From the NCBI GenBank assembly GCA_028689495.1, contig JAQTWB010000014.1:1-52398 (forward strand): a stretch of DNA of 52,398 bases. The letters run 5' to 3'. Shown here in pieces: positions 1 to 8,169 of the stretch. Under the pieces are notes generated by a model. The model had not been told where the DNA came from. It saw nothing but the letters and a program-made list of their open reading frames with translations, and searched no databases. The stretch comes from a bacterium. GTDB lineage: Bacteria > Bdellovibrionota_C > UBA2361 > SZUA-149 > JAQTWB01. The position numbers were made by a program, and so were the translations under genes. The number at the start of each line of letters is the position of its first letter. Position 1 is the stretch's first letter.

Positions 1-2
1 CG

Positions 3-221
3 GCGCACTTGGCTCATGGTGATTATGAGGGGGTTTGCGCCGATCAGGAGGATATTATCATCTGCCATATTCCCGTTGATAATCAAGAGAATGCTCATAC
101 GATTAAAATTAACGCTGATGAGTTGTCAGCCCATGAGGCCCACGGGGATACTGTAGGGGGTTGTCCAACTCTCGATCTGCAATTTAAAGAGATGGAAGTA
201 ACTCAATATTACAAGCAGTAG
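3..221 (+). CDS. C-terminal end of a secreted CHxP/HxAHGD-repeat protein (5' truncated)
   Basis: The reading frame is open from the left edge, so this is the tail of a longer gene. The visible part holds the end of one repeat (AHLAHGDYEGVC) and one complete repeat running from ICHIPVDNQENAHTIKI through SAHEAHGDTVGGC. The pattern (Cys-His-x-Pro, then His-Thr-Ile, then Ala-His-x-Ala-His-Gly-Asp, then Cys) is a known short extracellular module with paired cysteines and conserved histidines, found in secreted or surface proteins of many environmental bacteria. It may bind metal, but its function is not established. The tail after the last repeat is about 20 residues with no anchor. The TTG at position 9 is only an internal codon. 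I am confident that it is the end of a repeat protein and cannot say what the full protein does. Confidence 0.7.
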   Translation, partial: AHLAHGDYEGVCADQEDIIICHIPVDNQENAHTIKINADELSAHEAHGDTVGGCPTLDLQFKEMEVTQYYKQ

Positions 222-579
222 ACGCGGGCGCCATTGATGGCGATGAGCTTGTTTTCTAAACTGAGGTGCCGGGAAGTAAGAAGGGAGCTCTGATGTATTA
301 CCGTCAGAGTGCTCCACTTCCTGGATTCTTATTCGGATGTTTCGTCACGACCAGTGGTTGTTAGCCGAAAGAACTGGCTTTTCTTCTGGGCTTGCCACAC
401 CAGAGATGGGAGAAATCGGGAATATCAAAAGGCGATGACGATACACCAGTATTCATAACAGGTCTGTTCGCAGGCTCTAAAGTTATTGATCTGATAGGTC
501 GAAGACTGACCAATAGACTGCCGCGAACTTAGCAGTGAACCTAAATGAACCCAAATGATTGACCTGTGTAATAATTTGT
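222..579. other. Intergenic region with hairpins
   Basis: There is no convincing gene in this stretch of about 360 bases. A perfect 6-bp hairpin (CGCCAT / ATGGCG, 229-242) lies right after the upstream stop. A larger two-part hairpin follows at 269-324: outer arms around GGAAGT / ACTTCC and inner arms GGAGC-TCTGA / TCAGA-GTGCTCC with a two-base bulge. Neither has a clear T-tract, so a role as terminator is possible but not shown. A 77-residue minus-strand ORF at 425-658 overlaps the next gene and looks spurious. Confidence 0.4.
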
Positions 580-1350
580 ATGGATGAGAAATTTGCAAAT
601 ACTGTTCATTCGGTAAAAACCGCGGTGTCAACTTTCCTCTCTGAACTCCAAGCGCCAAAGGTTAATAGGGAAGACCTTATGGAGAAGATGCTGGTGGAGC
701 GTGAGGAGAGTATGAAAAGCCGTGCTGCTTACATTATCAAAGCTTTCTCATCAGAGCCTTCTGGCGATATTGTTGGTGACTATCTAAAAGGGGTGGACCC
801 CAAAAGTATCACAGTAGAGAGATTAACCCTCAGCGATAATCAAGGAACACATATCGATGTAGTTGCAAAGATACCTGGAAGGAACAGTGGCCCGGATATA
901 CTTCTTGTGCCAAATTCCAACATCGCCGATGCTATGTGCGATTTAGGGACGGGAACCGCCGGAGGTGCCTGTTACAGTCCGGAAGGAGTAGACAACAGGG
1001 AAAAATCTATAGTGGTAAGAACTTCGGGATTAGATCTATCAGCGCCCGGTCTTGAATATTACAAGTATGAGAAAGGCACAGAAATAGCCCATGAACTGCA
1101 GCATTTTAAAAACAGGAACTTAAGCTTAACCGATGGAGCTGACGAAGTTTCGGCGTTTCGTAAGGAATGTGAATATCTGCTCTCCCATAAGCAGAAGCCA
1201 CCTTTTGAAAATGATATGGCGATACTCCAATATATCAGTGACTCTAAGGCCTATGACGACAATACTTTGAAAGAGGCGATTGCCTATGTCGTTAATGGCT
1301 CGGAATCCGACCATTTAAAAGTTATGGCGGACCTTAAGAAACGCAAGTGA
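580..1350 (+). CDS. Putative HExxH zinc metallopeptidase (gluzincin-like), orphan
   Basis: A protein of 256 residues if it starts at ATG 580 (MDEKFANTV); an in-frame TTG at 559 would add seven residues. No Shine-Dalgarno sequence is obvious for either. The middle carries AHELQHF, an HExxH zinc-binding motif at about residues 171-175. After 13 residues follows DEVSAF, whose Glu at about 189 is well placed as the third zinc ligand, as in gluzincins. I see no signal peptide or membrane segment, so the protein is probably cytoplasmic. The N-terminal 100 residues are charged and helical; the region after the active site is short. No neighbour hints at a substrate. A zinc peptidase fold is a motif-based inference; the family is not one I recognise by name. 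Confidence 0.6.
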   Translation: MDEKFANTVHSVKTAVSTFLSELQAPKVNREDLMEKMLVEREESMKSRAAYIIKAFSSEPSGDIVGDYLKGVDPKSITVERLTLSDNQGTHIDVVAKIPGRNSGPDILLVPNSNIADAMCDLGTGTAGGACYSPEGVDNREKSIVVRTSGLDLSAPGLEYYKYEKGTEIAHELQHFKNRNLSLTDGADEVSAFRKECEYLLSHKQKPPFENDMAILQYISDSKAYDDNTLKEAIAYVVNGSESDHLKVMADLKKRK

Positions 1351-1484
1351 GCCGGGTAAGGGAGGGGTGGAGCATGACACGCCGGTTTGCCTTCTTTCTG
1401 TAATTCAAATTTTCGTCAGTCTGCTATTCCGTCAAAGCTATCTTTACCGTAAACGGCCACACTCCGGTTCTACTTCGGGGACGC

Positions 1485-2282
1485 TTACCGTTCGGGCTGC
1501 CGGAAGTCCAGCTGCAGCGACTCGACTGAACTCGTGAACAGCCAGAGTATAAGGCAGGCCATTGATGAGATGCCCTGCATTTCAAGAAATTCTTCCAGCA
1601 CCTTGAGGAAGTGGGTGATAGTTCTCTTTTCCATCCCGATTAGGTCCACCAGTGACTGATGGCTTAAATAAAGTCCTTCGACAAAGTCCAGGCTCTCGGC
1701 GAAAACAAAACAACTCATGGCGGCCAGGAGGATCAGTCGAGGTTTGAGAAAGGCGAGTTCTTTCCATAGCAGCAGGAAAAAAGTAAGTCCGGCGAGACCG
1801 AGGATTGGCATGTATATGATATGCCAGTAGTAGCTGGGGAAGCTTTCGGCCAGAGTTACCAATAGACCTTCCCGATTGCCAAGTGCTTGCCAGTCAGCGA
1901 TCTCCTTGAATGTATCTCCCAGTCTTTCGTGCACCCTTGAGCCGTCGTCAAAAGAGAGGAAACTAAACAGCGCGCCAAACAGACACCAGTCTAATTTTCT
2001 CCAGACTTTCAGTCGCAGGTGTTCCCTTACGGCCATAAGAAAACAGGACAATCCGAGGAATAAAAAAAAGATTGAAGATAGCCAGTTGCCGTATGATTCT
2101 TCCTTTGTCATGGCAAAGATTGGTCGTATGTGGCGGCTGGGAATCATTCCTTTAAAAAAGATCGCATAATCGAGCAGCACTGCAAAAAATGAGAGTGTCA
2201 GGAATATCGCAAAGATGATGAGTGAAAGTCTGATTGCTGATATGTGCAATTTACTGGAGCTGCTTTTAGTAGTTTTATCCAT
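1485..2282 (-). CDS. Polytopic inner-membrane protein of unknown function
   Basis: 265 residues with about six hydrophobic segments: one after a short basic/serine-rich N-terminus (about 18-40), others at about 68-85, 98-112, 150-172, 180-200 and 240-255. Two polar motifs stand out: SFDDGSRVHERLGD at about residues 108-121, and an acidic stretch LEEFLEMQG near residue 230. Acid-His-Glu motifs of the form D(D/E)..xxHE followed by a late EE.xEM segment occur in a group of uncharacterised bacterial membrane proteins, and the polar residues could form a catalytic or metal site in the membrane. It is transcribed divergently from the 2454 gene across 171 bases. It begins with ATG at 2282. Function unknown. 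Confidence 0.65.
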   Translation of the reverse strand: MDKTTKSSSSKLHISAIRLSLIIFAIFLTLSFFAVLLDYAIFFKGMIPSRHIRPIFAMTKEESYGNWLSSIFFLFLGLSCFLMAVREHLRLKVWRKLDWCLFGALFSFLSFDDGSRVHERLGDTFKEIADWQALGNREGLLVTLAESFPSYYWHIIYMPILGLAGLTFFLLLWKELAFLKPRLILLAAMSCFVFAESLDFVEGLYLSHQSLVDLIGMEKRTITHFLKVLEEFLEMQGISSMACLILWLFTSSVESLQLDFRQPER

Positions 2283-2453
2283 TCAGACCGTTTTTTGAAA
2301 CTAGTTTAAAACCAAGCTCTATGAGCAGGCGTTTTTCAGTTGATTGCTATTTAAAGTTGCCTGATTGAAAGTCTGATTTCTTGCAACCCCCTTATCTGAT
2401 GGTTGAATATGTTAATGTGGTGCGCAGTAAATGGTGAGTCATAAAGTGCGAAA

Positions 2454-4868
2454 ATGAAAATAAAGATAATATTGGCTGTGGCTCTGTTTATCTCTTTGGT
2501 TGTACCGCTTCTTCTTTCGACGAGGATTGTCGGTATTGGTGAAGGGCCTGACGAGATGCAGCATATCGATAATGCTTTTTTTCGATTGCGTAATCCCGGT
2601 CGGTCGCTGGATGTTGAAAAAGGTTTTATGTGGCCCGGATATGCACCGATCGGGCAGGGGCATCAGGCGCCAGCCTCTTACCTGATTGGAGCCGGGATCT
2701 TGCGGATGTTTTTTTCTCCAGCTGAAGTTCCGGCAATCGTTGATTATGCAGCAGGTATCTCTTATTCGTCTGAAGGTGCGGCCTTTGGAGAGCAGAGCAA
2801 TTGTTCTTATCGCCTTGATCGACAGCGACTTAAGGATACCCGGCACGTCCGTTACGGTATTTATCTGTTGCGCGGTCTTGGAGCACTTTATCTGATGGGG
2901 ACGGTGTATTTAGCCTGGCGCTCAGGATTGATGTTTTTTACCGGGGATAAAACCGCAGCTTTGGCGGTGGCGTTTTTTGTTCTGGGAGTGCCGACAGCAA
3001 TTTGGCGCTCGGTATTTTTCAGCAATGACAACGCAGTGGCTTTTTTTGCGGCGTTGACCTTTTATCTGGCGTTGAGAATTTTGAAGGAATGCCGGGGACA
3101 GGATGAAAATCAAAAACTGACCACGGCAGTTGTCGGCTTGACGGCTGTCGCAGCGGTAATCGCGGCAATTACTTTTCTTTGCAAATATAACGGAGTTGTT
3201 GCACTTGGATTTGTTGTGGTTGCGATTTTACTTTCGTCGCGTCTGTGCCTGCGCCGGCGTTTGTTGCTCATTCTTATCGCCGGTGCGATTTTTTCGGTAA
3301 TCGTGCTTCCAGATCTGATTGAGAACCTGCGATTGGATGGAGATTTGTTTTCTCTGCCTGTGGTCATTCGCGATGTGCCATATCTTTATCGACCAAGCTC
3401 CTTTATCTCAGTATTGGGTGATGGGGACTTTTTACGAGAGCTTTTTCAACGGTTCTGGCTCGAATATCACAATAGCGGTTCTTTGCAGTCCGGATTCCCA
3501 CTTTGGGTACATAATATCTGGATTATAACTTGTCTTTTCGCCGTGCTGGGTCTTCTGAAGCAATTTTTTCCTGTGAAAAACAAAGTTAGTAATAGCGTAT
3601 TTGTGTTGTTGGCGCTGTCTGCCGTTGTGTTTTCCGTTTTAGTAATTGTGCATTTTGGCGCTACCTTTCCCATGCCCGGTGGGCGTTATCTGCATACGGC
3701 TTTACTGCCGGTTGCATGTTTGGTTGTTTATGGCTGGCGCGAAATTCTGTTTTTCGTTTTTCATCAGCGGACAGAAACAGAGAACACTTCACCTTCACTC
3801 GTTCTTCTTTTATTAAGTGCGGGTCTGGCTGTTTTCTCGGCTGCGTTTACCAGCTACTTCTTTTATCAGCGCTACGCAGATTGTCTGCTGGCAGAGGCTG
3901 GGAATTTGCCGGCTGGGGTTTCTTTGACCCAGGGGGATTTTATCGGAGATGGTGGAGATGAGATAGCAGTCTTTCATCGTTTGCGCGGCCGGGTGTTTTT
4001 TTTAAGGCAGGAAGAGGGCCGGTGGATTCCTCAATTGACGATGAGCAGGGCAGTTGGACTGGCTGGGGATAAGATATTCTCCGCCGACATTAATGACGAT
4101 GGAATTGATGAGCTGCTTTTGTGGCGAGAAGTTCCAGGTTTCCTTTTTGTGGTTGGTGGATTGAGCTTTACCCGGCCCGATACCTCGATTTCTGTTTATC
4201 CAGATCGGCAGGTTAAACCCCTGCTGGTGTCCGGACCATTTCCTAATCGGAGTAAGGCTCAAGTTTTCTACGATTGTCGTGGAGCGCAGCAATTGATGAT
4301 TTATCAACCATCTTCCGGAGCTGTGGCTATTTTTGCTGTCAAATACGTAGGGGTAGAGCAGATATCAGCAAAAGTAGAATCAGAATTTCATATTGAGACT
4401 GGGGCTGAAGATATTGCCGCTATTTGCGTCAGCGGTGAACTGCATTTTTACTCGGCCCACCCGGCGATTGGGATGATAAATCATCGACTACTGCGGTTGG
4501 ACAAATCGCTACCGGATAAATCGACGTCTGCGAATGTCGAGCTGGTGGAGACATTCCCTGGAGATAGTTTGCTGGTTCAGGGGCACTCAGATTGGACAGC
4601 CAACCAACTGTGGTATTTAAATTTTGAAGAAAAAAAAGGTGGCGGTTGTTTTCAAACTTTACCGGCAGGCATTGGCGCGAACAAACAATTTTGTTTGACT
4701 GATAATGCAAGCGCAGCGACTGCTCATCAATGGCTAATCTTGAGTAGCGAGACGGGGTTTTTGCCGTTCTCAATCGATTTGTTTAGTGGTCGTTTCATGT
4801 CTTATGGGGACCCGACAAACAAAGTCACAGAATTACCTGCATCCTTTGAGCTTTTTGCTGCACCTTAA
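2454..4868 (+). CDS. GT-C-like multi-pass membrane protein with C-terminal FG-GAP/VCBS-like domain
   Basis: 804 residues. After a first membrane segment comes GEGPDEMQHIDNAF (about 27-40), which matches the acidic PDE-x-x-H loop typical of GT-C polyprenyl-phosphate-sugar glycosyltransferases and DUF2142-type proteins. About ten more hydrophobic segments run to about residue 470. The last 330 residues are soluble and contain calcium-binding-loop-like repeats, for example GDFIGDGGDEIAVF (about 492-505) and SADINDDGIDELLLW (about 541-555), characteristic of FG-GAP/VCBS beta-propeller blades. Most likely the membrane part transfers a sugar from a lipid carrier and the propeller lies in the periplasm. 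The sugar and acceptor are unknown. Start ATG 2454 gives a normal signal-anchor; there is no strong ribosome binding site. Confidence 0.7.
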   Translation: MKIKIILAVALFISLVVPLLLSTRIVGIGEGPDEMQHIDNAFFRLRNPGRSLDVEKGFMWPGYAPIGQGHQAPASYLIGAGILRMFFSPAEVPAIVDYAAGISYSSEGAAFGEQSNCSYRLDRQRLKDTRHVRYGIYLLRGLGALYLMGTVYLAWRSGLMFFTGDKTAALAVAFFVLGVPTAIWRSVFFSNDNAVAFFAALTFYLALRILKECRGQDENQKLTTAVVGLTAVAAVIAAITFLCKYNGVVALGFVVVAILLSSRLCLRRRLLLILIAGAIFSVIVLPDLIENLRLDGDLFSLPVVIRDVPYLYRPSSFISVLGDGDFLRELFQRFWLEYHNSGSLQSGFPLWVHNIWIITCLFAVLGLLKQFFPVKNKVSNSVFVLLALSAVVFSVLVIVHFGATFPMPGGRYLHTALLPVACLVVYGWREILFFVFHQRTETENTSPSLVLLLLSAGLAVFSAAFTSYFFYQRYADCLLAEAGNLPAGVSLTQGDFIGDGGDEIAVFHRLRGRVFFLRQEEGRWIPQLTMSRAVGLAGDKIFSADINDDGIDELLLWREVPGFLFVVGGLSFTRPDTSISVYPDRQVKPLLVSGPFPNRSKAQVFYDCRGAQQLMIYQPSSGAVAIFAVKYVGVEQISAKVESEFHIETGAEDIAAICVSGELHFYSAHPAIGMINHRLLRLDKSLPDKSTSANVELVETFPGDSLLVQGHSDWTANQLWYLNFEEKKGGGCFQTLPAGIGANKQFCLTDNASAATAHQWLILSSETGFLPFSIDLFSGRFMSYGDPTNKVTELPASFELFAAP

Positions 4869-4925
4869 TCAAGGTGTCACTGGGCTATGGAGGTCTTGTA
4901 GCTTCAAATTTTTCTTGAGGAATTG

Positions 4926-6458
4926 ATGGCCGGCGAAATTTTATATCTACGCGGAAAATCTGCACCCAGATCTGATTTGGTGCTTTCATTTGACAGCCGA
5001 GGCTATAGCGTTTCGATCGTACGCGATTTTATCAGTTTGCAAAAGCGCTGCGCTGAAGAAGAAAAGCCCAAAATGATTGTCATTGATGCTTCCGCTGATG
5101 ACGATGAAACGACTAATCGCATTACTGAATTGCGAGGACGTGAGGTACTTTTTGCCCTGACCATTTTGTTTATTGGTCATAAAGCAAGGGGTAAGACGGA
5201 AAAGCTGAGATATCAGTACGAAAACCTTTATGCTTTTGACGTTCCGTTTGAACTTTCTCATATCATGGGGGAAATGACGGAGGTCCTGCCCGAAGTAGCA
5301 GAGAAGGAAGAGGATAGTTCCACGGTGGATAGTTCCACGGTGGATAGTTCCACGGTGGATAGTTCTACGGTGGATAGTTCTACGGAGGAGTTGCACACTG
5401 AGTCTTTTGAGCAATCCGATAACCAAGACGGCCAAGATAGAGAAGTGGTCGGCGCACCTGTCGAAGTAAGCGTTGATCCAAAGGTTGAGGAGCATCATAA
5501 GAAGGCAAAAGGTGGAGAAGTTAGTTTCGGTGTCAGGTTTGTAGAATACATCGCGACACCGGAAGTTCCGATTCGAGTTACCCAACGCAGAGTGCGTGAT
5601 TTTCTCGATGCTCAGATAATACCGAAGAATTCAGTTAGTTCCAGTTTGATTGGTGCACTTGCCTATTTGACAGCGGAAAATGAAACCATCAGTATTCGGG
5701 CACGACGAACATCGGCAATAGCCTCCTACGTGAGTGAGATATTCTCTTTGCCCGAGACAAGAAGGCAGGCGGTGAGGATGAGCGGACTTCTTTTTAATAT
5801 GGGTGAAGTGCGTATCGGGCCGGCAGCTCGCGGAGGATCCGACCTGATTTCTATTACTGAACACGAACGGCGCGAGCTTGTAAAACATCTTCAATCAAGT
5901 GTTGAATACGCTAATACTGATATCGGCGAGATGCGGGTGATTCGAGATTTGCAGGCCTTGGTCGCTCATTTTGCCGGTGAATCAGCCACTCTTGATGATG
6001 AAATCAGGGAGGAGGCACAGTGTGTTCTTGTTGCTGAAATTATTGCGCGGAATTGCTGGAAGAACGATGAATGGGATTCTTATGGGGCATATAAGGTGGT
6101 GCGCTATTTGCAGCAGCAGGACCTTGATGTAACGAAAGGCGATGCATATCGGGCAATAATGCGTTTTATCGTTCGCTTGCGATTTGCTGAAGAAGCGGAG
6201 CACCTCAACCCGGAGAAGCTGACGGAGGTGATTGCTGCAGCCAAGCGAGAGGCTGAAGCCTTCTATTCCCAACGCGATGTAAAAAAAACGCAGATTTGGG
6301 AGCTTATGGAGGGAATGGTCATTGCTCGTCCGTTGATCAGCATCGATGGCAGACTTGTTGTTCCTGCAGGCATGACAATTGATAACGAGACTTTGTTGAA
6401 AATATGGCAGCTATCGCTAATTCGTTCACTTTGTTTGCCACTTATTATCGTCCGTTAG
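4926..6458 (+). CDS. Degenerate HD-GYP-like signalling protein with receiver-like N-terminus
   Basis: 510 residues from ATG 4926, preceded by TTGAGGAA. Residues 1-120 look like a receiver-type alpha/beta fold (IVIDA, TILFIGH), but I see no clear phospho-acceptor signature. Residues 130-154 are five copies of DSST(V/E), encoded by a 15-bp tandem repeat, and act as an acidic linker. Residues about 210-430 follow the helical pattern of an HD/HD-GYP domain, yet the position of the LLHDIGK motif reads LLFNMGEVRIG, so the metal-binding His-Asp pair is Phe-Asn, and no GYP motif is visible. The C-terminus (LMEGMVIARPL...DGRLVVPAGMTI) matches the tail often found in HD-GYP proteins. It is therefore probably a non-catalytic c-di-GMP-type effector or scaffold. 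The gene ends tail to tail with trpF, overlapping it by 4 bases. Confidence 0.65.
   Translation: MAGEILYLRGKSAPRSDLVLSFDSRGYSVSIVRDFISLQKRCAEEEKPKMIVIDASADDDETTNRITELRGREVLFALTILFIGHKARGKTEKLRYQYENLYAFDVPFELSHIMGEMTEVLPEVAEKEEDSSTVDSSTVDSSTVDSSTVDSSTEELHTESFEQSDNQDGQDREVVGAPVEVSVDPKVEEHHKKAKGGEVSFGVRFVEYIATPEVPIRVTQRRVRDFLDAQIIPKNSVSSSLIGALAYLTAENETISIRARRTSAIASYVSEIFSLPETRRQAVRMSGLLFNMGEVRIGPAARGGSDLISITEHERRELVKHLQSSVEYANTDIGEMRVIRDLQALVAHFAGESATLDDEIREEAQCVLVAEIIARNCWKNDEWDSYGAYKVVRYLQQQDLDVTKGDAYRAIMRFIVRLRFAEEAEHLNPEKLTEVIAAAKREAEAFYSQRDVKKTQIWELMEGMVIARPLISIDGRLVVPAGMTIDNETLLKIWQLSLIRSLCLPLIIVR
5313..5387 (+). repeat. Five tandem 15-bp units inside the HD-GYP-like gene
   Basis: Five head-to-tail copies of GATAGTTCCACGGTG: three identical, the fourth with one change (C to T), the fifth with that change and GAG in place of GTG. 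The unit length is a multiple of three, so gain or loss of copies keeps the frame and only lengthens the DSSTV linker. Near-identity of the copies suggests recent expansion by slippage. Confidence 0.95.
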
Positions 6459-7090
6459 CCTGAGATTGCCCTGACAAACGATAGCATTAATTCCTCATTT
6501 TTTATGCCAGGCGATGTTTCTACTCCGCTTGCCACATCAACCCAGGCAGCGGGGAATAGCCTGTGAATTTTTTGAACATTCTCTGGATTTAGTCCGCCAG
6601 CAAGGAAGCATTTTTCTAATGGAAGAATATTTCTTGCTCGGGTAAGCAAATCACTTGAGATGATTTTGCCAGTTCCGCCGGCCAGATCAGGGTGCCATGC
6701 ATCAAGCAGGATAAAATCAGTCAGCTTCAAGAATTCCAGAACCTCAGTGATTGAGCTTTCATTTTTTAATGGCAGAGCTTTAATCAATATTGCTTCAGTT
6801 TTCGAACGAAGTGTCTTTATAAATTCTGGTGATTCACTGCCGTGTAGTTGCAGTGCCGAAATACTGCTTGTTTCTAGCACGCCAATTATTTCATCAATAG
6901 AACTGTTAACAAACAGGCCAACAGCCATTGTCGAGGATGCAAGTTTATTAACGATCTCGGCTGCGGCCTCAGGTGAAATATAACGAGGGCTTTTTTTGTA
7001 GAAATTAAATCCGAGGGCGGATGCTCCGGCTTTGATTGCGTTTTGTGCGTCAGGCAGTCTGGTGATGCCGCAAATTTTAACTTTCGGCAT
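6455..7090 (-). CDS. trpF: Phosphoribosylanthranilate isomerase
   Basis: 211 residues, the usual length for monofunctional TrpF. It isomerises N-(5-phosphoribosyl)anthranilate to the carboxyphenylamino-deoxyribulose phosphate in tryptophan synthesis, in the cytoplasm. The N-terminal KICGIT motif carries the catalytic Cys; the catalytic Asp lies in FILLDAW near residue 130; LAGGLNPENV (about 165) and VDVASGVE are the phosphate-binding loops of the TIM barrel. Its first 14 bases overlap the end of trpD, so the two are translationally coupled. No other trp gene is in the window; the rest of the pathway must lie elsewhere. Confidence 0.97.
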   Translation of the reverse strand: MPKVKICGITRLPDAQNAIKAGASALGFNFYKKSPRYISPEAAAEIVNKLASSTMAVGLFVNSSIDEIIGVLETSSISALQLHGSESPEFIKTLRSKTEAILIKALPLKNESSITEVLEFLKLTDFILLDAWHPDLAGGTGKIISSDLLTRARNILPLEKCFLAGGLNPENVQKIHRLFPAAWVDVASGVETSPGIKNEELMLSFVRAISG

Positions 7091-8168
7091 TGCTCAGACC
7101 TCGAACAAGATTCAATACCTCGAGTGCTCGACCGCTGGTGATAGATCTTTGCGCCATTTTAATGCCTTCGGGAATTGAATCGGTTCTTCCACTGACAAAA
7201 AGTCCGGTTCCGGCATTCAGGCAAACGAGATCGGCATAAGGTTGAAGTTTGAGAGTGCGATTATCGTCGAACGAAATGGAATTTTTGTTGGCAAGCAAAC
7301 TTTCGATTATTTTAGCTGACTCTTCTGGCTGTTGTCCCGATACCGCTTCTAACGGATGTCGCTGCAGGCCGCAGGTTTCAGGGAAGAATGTCATTTCCAG
7401 CATAGAGAATGAACCGTCGGCATTCATCTGTAATTCGATTGCATTTGTTCTACCGGAGACGGTAATTTCATCCATCCCGTCTTCTCCATGGACAACGATC
7501 GCTCTTGTCGCTCCAAGACGTCCCAGGGCTTCAGCGACGGGAGTCAGCAAAGAGAGGCTGCTGACACCAACAATCTGTTTGCTCGCGGAAAGCGGATTTG
7601 CCAATGGTCCGATAATATTAAAAATCGTTCTGAAACCGAGTTCCCTTCTGATTGCTCCAACGCGTTTTGTTGCCTGATGATGTGCCGGAGCGAAGAAAAA
7701 GCCGAAATCTGATTGTTTGAGACACTTGATCATGGTTGTCGATGAGCAGTCTATCCTGACACCGAGAGCCTCAAGAACGTCAGCACTGCCGCTTTTGCTT
7801 GTTGAAGCGCGGTTGCCATGTTTTGCTACTTTCTGTCCGGCGCCAGCGATAACAAATGCCGCTGCAGTTGAGGTGTTGAAGCTGTTCAGACCACTCCCGC
7901 CAGTGCCGCAGGTGTCCAGAAGTTCATCTCTGGCAGGGGCATTTTCCGGAATAATCATATACTCCCGTAAGGCGCGGGCAGCTCCTGTCAGCATGTCGGC
8001 GGTGATCGGTAGAATGCTGCTTGCCATGAGGAAGGCGCCAATTTGGGCATCGGTTATGTCCTTATTGGCAAAAAGCGAACAAAATAGTTGATAGGAAGTC
8101 TCTTCATCAAGAGACTTCCCGGTTGACAGTGTTTTTAGCGCTTCTTTAAACATCAGAGTTACGTCCAT
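7077..8168 (-). CDS. trpD: Anthranilate phosphoribosyltransferase
   Basis: Transfers phosphoribose from PRPP to anthranilate, the step before TrpF. Family motifs are complete: DTCGTGGSG (PRPP/phosphate loop), NTSTAAAFV, KHGNRAS and SGSADVLEALG, followed by IFNIIGPLANP and VHGEDGMDE. I chose ATG 8168 (MDVTLMFKEAL, 363 residues), which begins one base after the priA stop codon; an upstream in-frame start at 8195 would overlap priA. A second ATG five codons in (MFKEAL) matches the common N-terminus of the family and is also possible. The tight packing priA-trpD-trpF indicates one transcript. Confidence 0.97.
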   Translation of the reverse strand: MDVTLMFKEALKTLSTGKSLDEETSYQLFCSLFANKDITDAQIGAFLMASSILPITADMLTGAARALREYMIIPENAPARDELLDTCGTGGSGLNSFNTSTAAAFVIAGAGQKVAKHGNRASTSKSGSADVLEALGVRIDCSSTTMIKCLKQSDFGFFFAPAHHQATKRVGAIRRELGFRTIFNIIGPLANPLSASKQIVGVSSLSLLTPVAEALGRLGATRAIVVHGEDGMDEITVSGRTNAIELQMNADGSFSMLEMTFFPETCGLQRHPLEAVSGQQPEESAKIIESLLANKNSISFDDNRTLKLQPYADLVCLNAGTGLFVSGRTDSIPEGIKMAQRSITSGRALEVLNLVRGLSNAES

Positions 8169-8169
8169 T

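Noticed and set aside
425-658. 77-residue minus-strand ORF near the left end
   Set aside because: It overlaps the start of the metallopeptidase gene in antisense and has no supporting signal.
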